Shown here: in pieces, positions 6,890 through 7,578 of the stretch
How the letters are laid out: each line of letters starts with the position of its first letter
How positions within the stretch are numbered: the first letter of the stretch is position 1
Assembly: GCA_028691625.1 (NCBI GenBank)
Contig: JAQUYZ010000066.1
Coordinates: 1-7,578 of the forward strand
Direction of reading: 5' to 3'
Origin: Eubacteriales bacterium
GTDB taxonomy: Bacteria > Bacillota > Clostridia > Peptostreptococcales > Anaerovoracaceae
DNA: 7,578 nucleotides
Made by a program: the position numbers and the translations under genes
Notes under the pieces: generated by a model
Seen by the model: the letters and a program-made list of their open reading frames with translations, nothing else
Told to the model about the DNA's origin: nothing
Databases searched by the model: none

Positions 6890-7369
6890 ATGGCAAACGT
6901 TAAAACAAATGCAGTAAGACTTCTGGACTTGAAAAAAGTCGAGTATGTCCTTTATAAATACGATGCCCCGGATGGTTTTCTGGACGGAGTATCGGTAGCC
7001 AGGGCAACGGGCATCGAGCCCGGAAGAGTTTATAAAACCCTTGTTACTCAAGGTACCAGCAGAGAATTCTATGTCTGCGTGATCCCGGTGGCACAGGAGC
7101 TGGATCTGAAAAAAGCGGCAAAGGCTTTTGGAGAAAAGAAGCTTGAGATGATTCCCGCCAGAGAGATCACAAAGGTGACGGGGTACATCAAGGGCGGTTG
7201 TTCGCCGGTGGGGATGAAAAAGCTGTTCCGGACTGCCATCGACGAAAGCGCGCAAAGCTATGAATGCATCGCAGTCAGCGCAGGGAAGGTTGGTCTGCAG
7301 ATGGAGCTGCCTGTGAAGAATCTGATGGAAGCTACTTCCGCACAGTTGGCGGATTTGGTTATGGAGTAA
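6890..7369 (+). CDS. ybaK: YbaK/EbsC-family Cys-tRNA(Pro) deacylase
   Basis: A 159-residue cytoplasmic editing enzyme that, in the characterised family members, hydrolyses Cys-tRNA(Pro) made by mistake by prolyl-tRNA synthetase. The family is a free-standing relative of the ProRS INS editing domain. Visible hallmarks are VYKTLV (47-52), in which K49 corresponds to the conserved catalytic-site lysine of the family, and the loop GYIKGGCSPVGMKK (98-111). The length matches the usual 155-165 residues, with no truncation. A strong GAGGGAGG-like ribosome binding site precedes the ATG at 6890. The gene lies 40 bp after the adaptor gene on the same strand. I see no convincing separate promoter, so read-through from the exporter operon is possible although the functions look unrelated. 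The bidirectional terminator follows 21 bp after the stop. Confidence 0.94.
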   Translation: MANVKTNAVRLLDLKKVEYVLYKYDAPDGFLDGVSVARATGIEPGRVYKTLVTQGTSREFYVCVIPVAQELDLKKAAKAFGEKKLEMIPAREITKVTGYIKGGCSPVGMKKLFRTAIDESAQSYECIAVSAGKVGLQMELPVKNLMEATSAQLADLVME

Positions 7370-7390
7370 GAACCGATCGTCGCATACGAT

Positions 7391-7427
7391 AAAAAAGACC
7401 CGGGGCGAGTATTCCCGGGTCTTTTTT
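7391..7427. terminator. Strong bidirectional intrinsic terminator
   Basis: Arms 7391-7404 (AAAAAAGACCCGGG) and 7414-7427 (CCCGGGTCTTTTTT) are perfectly complementary over 14 bp with a 9-nt loop (7405-7413). The stem core is GC-rich, with a run of six T at the 3' end on either strand. It serves the deacylase gene on the plus strand and the convergent cysteine-rich gene on the minus strand, whose stop lies 42 bp away. Confidence 0.95.
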
Positions 7428-7469
7428 CATTTTTTTGTTGTATGATAAGGAATTGACTTGTAATCATAT

Positions 7470-7578
7470 TTATTTTTTTCCCTGCAATTCTTTCTTTGCT
7501 TCGGCTTCAAATGTTTTCAGCACATTGCAGCTTCCTGCGGAAGAGCAGCCGGAACATCCGCCGCCGCAGCCTCCGCTT
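7470..7578 (-). CDS. C-terminal end of a cysteine-rich protein (5' part outside the window)
   Basis: The minus strand has an open frame of 35 codons before a TAA at 7470-7472; the start lies beyond the right edge. The visible protein begins SGGCGGGCSGCSSAGSC, with cysteines at visible residues 4, 8, 11 and 17 (spacing C-x3-C-x2-C-x5-C). It ends in a charged, probably helical tail, KTFEAEAKKELQGKK. The glycine- and cysteine-rich block suggests metal or iron-sulfur binding, or a flexible metal-handling tail. I do not recognise the family from this fragment. It is called coding because the frame is open to the edge, the composition is protein-like, and it ends facing the bidirectional terminator. 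It is too short in the window to appear as a complete gene. Confidence 0.65.
   Translation of the reverse strand, partial: SGGCGGGCSGCSSAGSCNVLKTFEAEAKKELQGKK

Noticed and set aside
6824..7255. Minus-strand open frame of 143 codons over the deacylase gene
   Set aside because: The opposite strand encodes a complete YbaK-family protein with conserved motifs; the antisense frame has none.
7258..7467. Minus-strand open frame of 69 codons just beyond the cysteine-rich gene
   Set aside because: It would run through the bidirectional terminator and into the deacylase gene antisense, with no recognisable product.
1..7578. Mobile element, CRISPR array, tRNA or rRNA
   Set aside because: No regularly spaced repeats, terminal inverted repeats, transposase or integrase frames, or tRNA-like sequences were seen on either strand.

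Overview
The window looks like chromosome from a low-to-moderate GC Gram-positive anaerobe, most likely a Clostridia-class Bacillota. The basis is strong purine-rich ribosome binding sites, short intergenic gaps, intrinsic terminators and clostridial-looking protein sequences. This is inference from style, not a species call. No RNA gene, CRISPR array, transposase, integrase or phage gene is visible, and no gap without a gene reaches 300 bp.

Layout, left to right. (1) A small two-ACT-domain protein (9-386, +) ends in an intrinsic terminator whose stem contains its stop codon. (2) Convergent to it, with 17 bp between the stops, is a membrane-anchored or secreted calcineurin-like metallophosphoesterase (404-1753, -) with a complete set of metal-binding motifs. 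(3) A 239-bp divergent intergenic region (1754-1992) carries a candidate minus-strand promoter, a composite inverted repeat, and a strong plus-strand promoter. Two overlapping 16-bp palindromes lie between that promoter and the next gene and look like a repressor operator. (4) The plus strand then holds a tight four-gene unit: a TetR-family repressor (1993-2616), a MacB/LolD-type ABC ATPase (2634-3335), an eight-helix FtsX/MacB-type permease (3329-5710) and a HlyD/MacA-type membrane fusion protein (5761-6849). (5) A YbaK/EbsC-type Cys-tRNA(Pro) deacylase gene (6890-7369, +) follows after 40 bp. It ends at a perfect 14-bp-stem bidirectional terminator. (6) At the right edge is the last 35 codons of a minus-strand gene with a cysteine- and glycine-rich C-terminal region (7470-7578).

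How the genes work together. The central unit reads as a self-regulated export system. The repressor probably binds the tandem palindromes over its own transcription start and is released by an unknown ligand, inducing the ATPase, permease and adaptor. The ATPase would energise a MacB-type mechanotransmission cycle in the permease, and the adaptor would extend outward from the membrane. The substrate (antimicrobial peptide, lipid, small toxic compound) cannot be told from the sequence. The neighbours (ACT protein, phosphoesterase, deacylase) appear to be ordinary housekeeping or accessory genes with no evident functional tie to the exporter. I see no clearly undescribed system. The most noteworthy items are the operator architecture and the adaptor-containing exporter with a single-chain, apparently duplicated permease in an organism that probably lacks an outer membrane.
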